Positions 63,303 to 64,000 of a stretch of DNA of 64,000 bases are shown piece by piece (the first letter of the stretch is position 1; the number at the start of each line of letters is the position of its first letter). The DNA lies in contig NZ_JACIJM010000002.1 in the NCBI RefSeq assembly GCF_014199395.1, positions 1 through 64,000 of the forward strand, read 5' to 3'. Both the position numbers and the translations under genes were made by a program. Source of the DNA: Yoonia ponticola (lineage in GTDB: Bacteria > Pseudomonadota > Alphaproteobacteria > Rhodobacterales > Rhodobacteraceae). The notes beneath the pieces were generated by a model. It saw only the letters and a program-made list of their open reading frames with translations, searched no databases and was not told the origin of the DNA.

Positions 63303-64000
63303 ATGCACCTACTAGCCGCGACCCCCGGTGCAATCGACGACGGTCAGGAACCGGTCGATCTGGGGCAAACGCCCGCCGATATCATTGTGATCTCCGCAGC
63401 GGATACCGAACTGGCAGCCTTGTCCGAAGCGCGGGCTGAAATGCAGGACGCGCCAACGCTACGGCTCGCCAATATGATGCACCTCCAGCACCCGATGTCT
63501 GTGGATCTGCACCTCGACAATTGCGCCACCAAATCCAAACTCGTCATCGCACGTGTGCTCGGCGGTGCGGGCTACTGGAAATACGGCCTTGTGCAATACG
63601 CAGCCCGCTTACGCGAATCCGGCGTGACTTTCGTCGCTCTGCCCGGTGACGACAAACCCGACGCTGAACTGCGCGACCTCAGCACATGTTCAAACGATGA
63701 TTACGACGCGCTCTGGTCCTACCTCGTCGAAGGTGGACCGCAAAACAGCATCAACGCGCTCGCATATGCCAAGACAATGATCCACGGCGGCGACAAACCA
63801 GCAGCGGCCAGCCCGCTGCTGCGCGCGGGAATCTATTGGCCCGGCAAAGGCATCACAACTGTCAACGCTGTGCACGCCTTGTGCACGCCCGGTGCACGCA
63901 TTGTGCCAATCATTTTTTACCGTGCTTTGGTGCAGGGCGGCGGGCTGAACCCGATCAATCGCCTGACCAAATCCCTGCTCCGCGCAGGGCTACAACCGAT
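63303..64000 (+). CDS. cobN: CobN, cobaltochelatase large subunit (5' part)
   Basis: First 232 codons of a gene continuing past the window. Begins MHLLAATPGAIDDGQEPVDLGQTPADIIVISAADTELA and contains LHLDNCATKSKLVIARVLGG-type CobN N-terminal sequence and the segment SPLLRAGIYWPG. RBS CGAGG upstream. CobN, with CobS and CobT, inserts cobalt into hydrogenobyrinic acid diamide in the aerobic (late insertion) pathway. No stop codon occurs before the window edge. Confidence 0.92.
   Translation, partial: MHLLAATPGAIDDGQEPVDLGQTPADIIVISAADTELAALSEARAEMQDAPTLRLANMMHLQHPMSVDLHLDNCATKSKLVIARVLGGAGYWKYGLVQYAARLRESGVTFVALPGDDKPDAELRDLSTCSNDDYDALWSYLVEGGPQNSINALAYAKTMIHGGDKPAAASPLLRAGIYWPGKGITTVNAVHALCTPGARIVPIIFYRALVQGGGLNPINRLTKSLLRAGLQP

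Noticed and set aside
1..64000. Prophage, insertion sequence, toxin-antitoxin, CRISPR or defence genes
   Set aside because: I looked for transposase, integrase, Cas, restriction and toxin motifs among the plausible genes and for regular repeat-spacer arrays; none are visible. The 113-bp tandem repeat at tRNA-Met has no spacer structure.

Overview
The window is about 64 kb of a moderately GC-rich alphaproteobacterial chromosome, most likely a member of the Roseobacter group (Rhodobacteraceae). This rests on the gene content: an alphaproteobacterial TrcR/DUF1013 regulator, a clpS-dacF neighbourhood, a B12 cluster with CobI/L/M/H/N/W, a Yej-type peptide transporter, a DUF4453 protein and an MsrPQ pair. 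I cannot name the genus. There are no phage, transposase, plasmid or CRISPR signatures; almost everything reads as core chromosome. Most intergenic spaces are short, and many hold copies of three small dispersed repeat families.

Layout. 0-9 kb: msrPQ (periplasmic methionine sulfoxide repair), clpB with a candidate heat-shock promoter, pyrF, several very small genes, an NfeD/stomatin-like membrane pair, and a DadA-type amino acid dehydrogenase behind a tandem glycine riboswitch. 9-13.4 kb: a fused 5-oxoprolinase/hydantoinase, then tRNA-Met(CAT), whose 3' end is tandemly repeated downstream in 113-bp units. 13.4-22.9 kb: a GlcD-type flavoprotein, haem genes hemC/hemE/hemF, an SDR protein, rsmC, clpS and a DacF-type penicillin-binding protein with a SPOR domain. 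23-28.7 kb: a four-gene YejABEF peptide importer. 28.9-36.5 kb: cytochrome c, pheA, nudC, the 4.5S SRP RNA, rsgA and the dnaX-ybaB-recR DNA metabolism operon. 36.5-43.3 kb: a DUF4453 protein, trcR, RNase T2, a TRIC-type channel, fmt with three consecutive peptide deformylase genes (the last degenerate), and a PatB-type C-S lyase.

43.4-64 kb is dominated by cobalamin biosynthesis. A tightly overlapping minus-strand operon runs small His-containing membrane protein, cbiX, cobH, cobL, cobI, cbiG-cobJ fusion, cobM. A divergent plus-strand set holds a DUF1636 metal-binding-type protein, cobC and cobD, followed by mltB, a dipeptidase and convergent smc. A cobalamin riboswitch then controls a CbiM-like permease, followed by cobW, a GNAT acetyltransferase and the start of cobN, which runs off the window. 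The operons together cover metal supply, corrin ring methylation and contraction, and the aminopropanol arm. The rest of the pathway (cobK, cobB, cobST, cobQ and the lower-ligand genes) must lie outside.

Points of most interest: the tRNA-Met 3'-end tandem repeat, the tandem glycine riboswitch in front of a DadA-type gene, the deformylase paralogue lacking its catalytic residues, the composite palindromic repeats (one supplies the apparent start codon of cobH), an SDR without its catalytic lysine, a structured leader in front of the cob operon, and several unannotated-size small ORFs with good ribosome binding sites.
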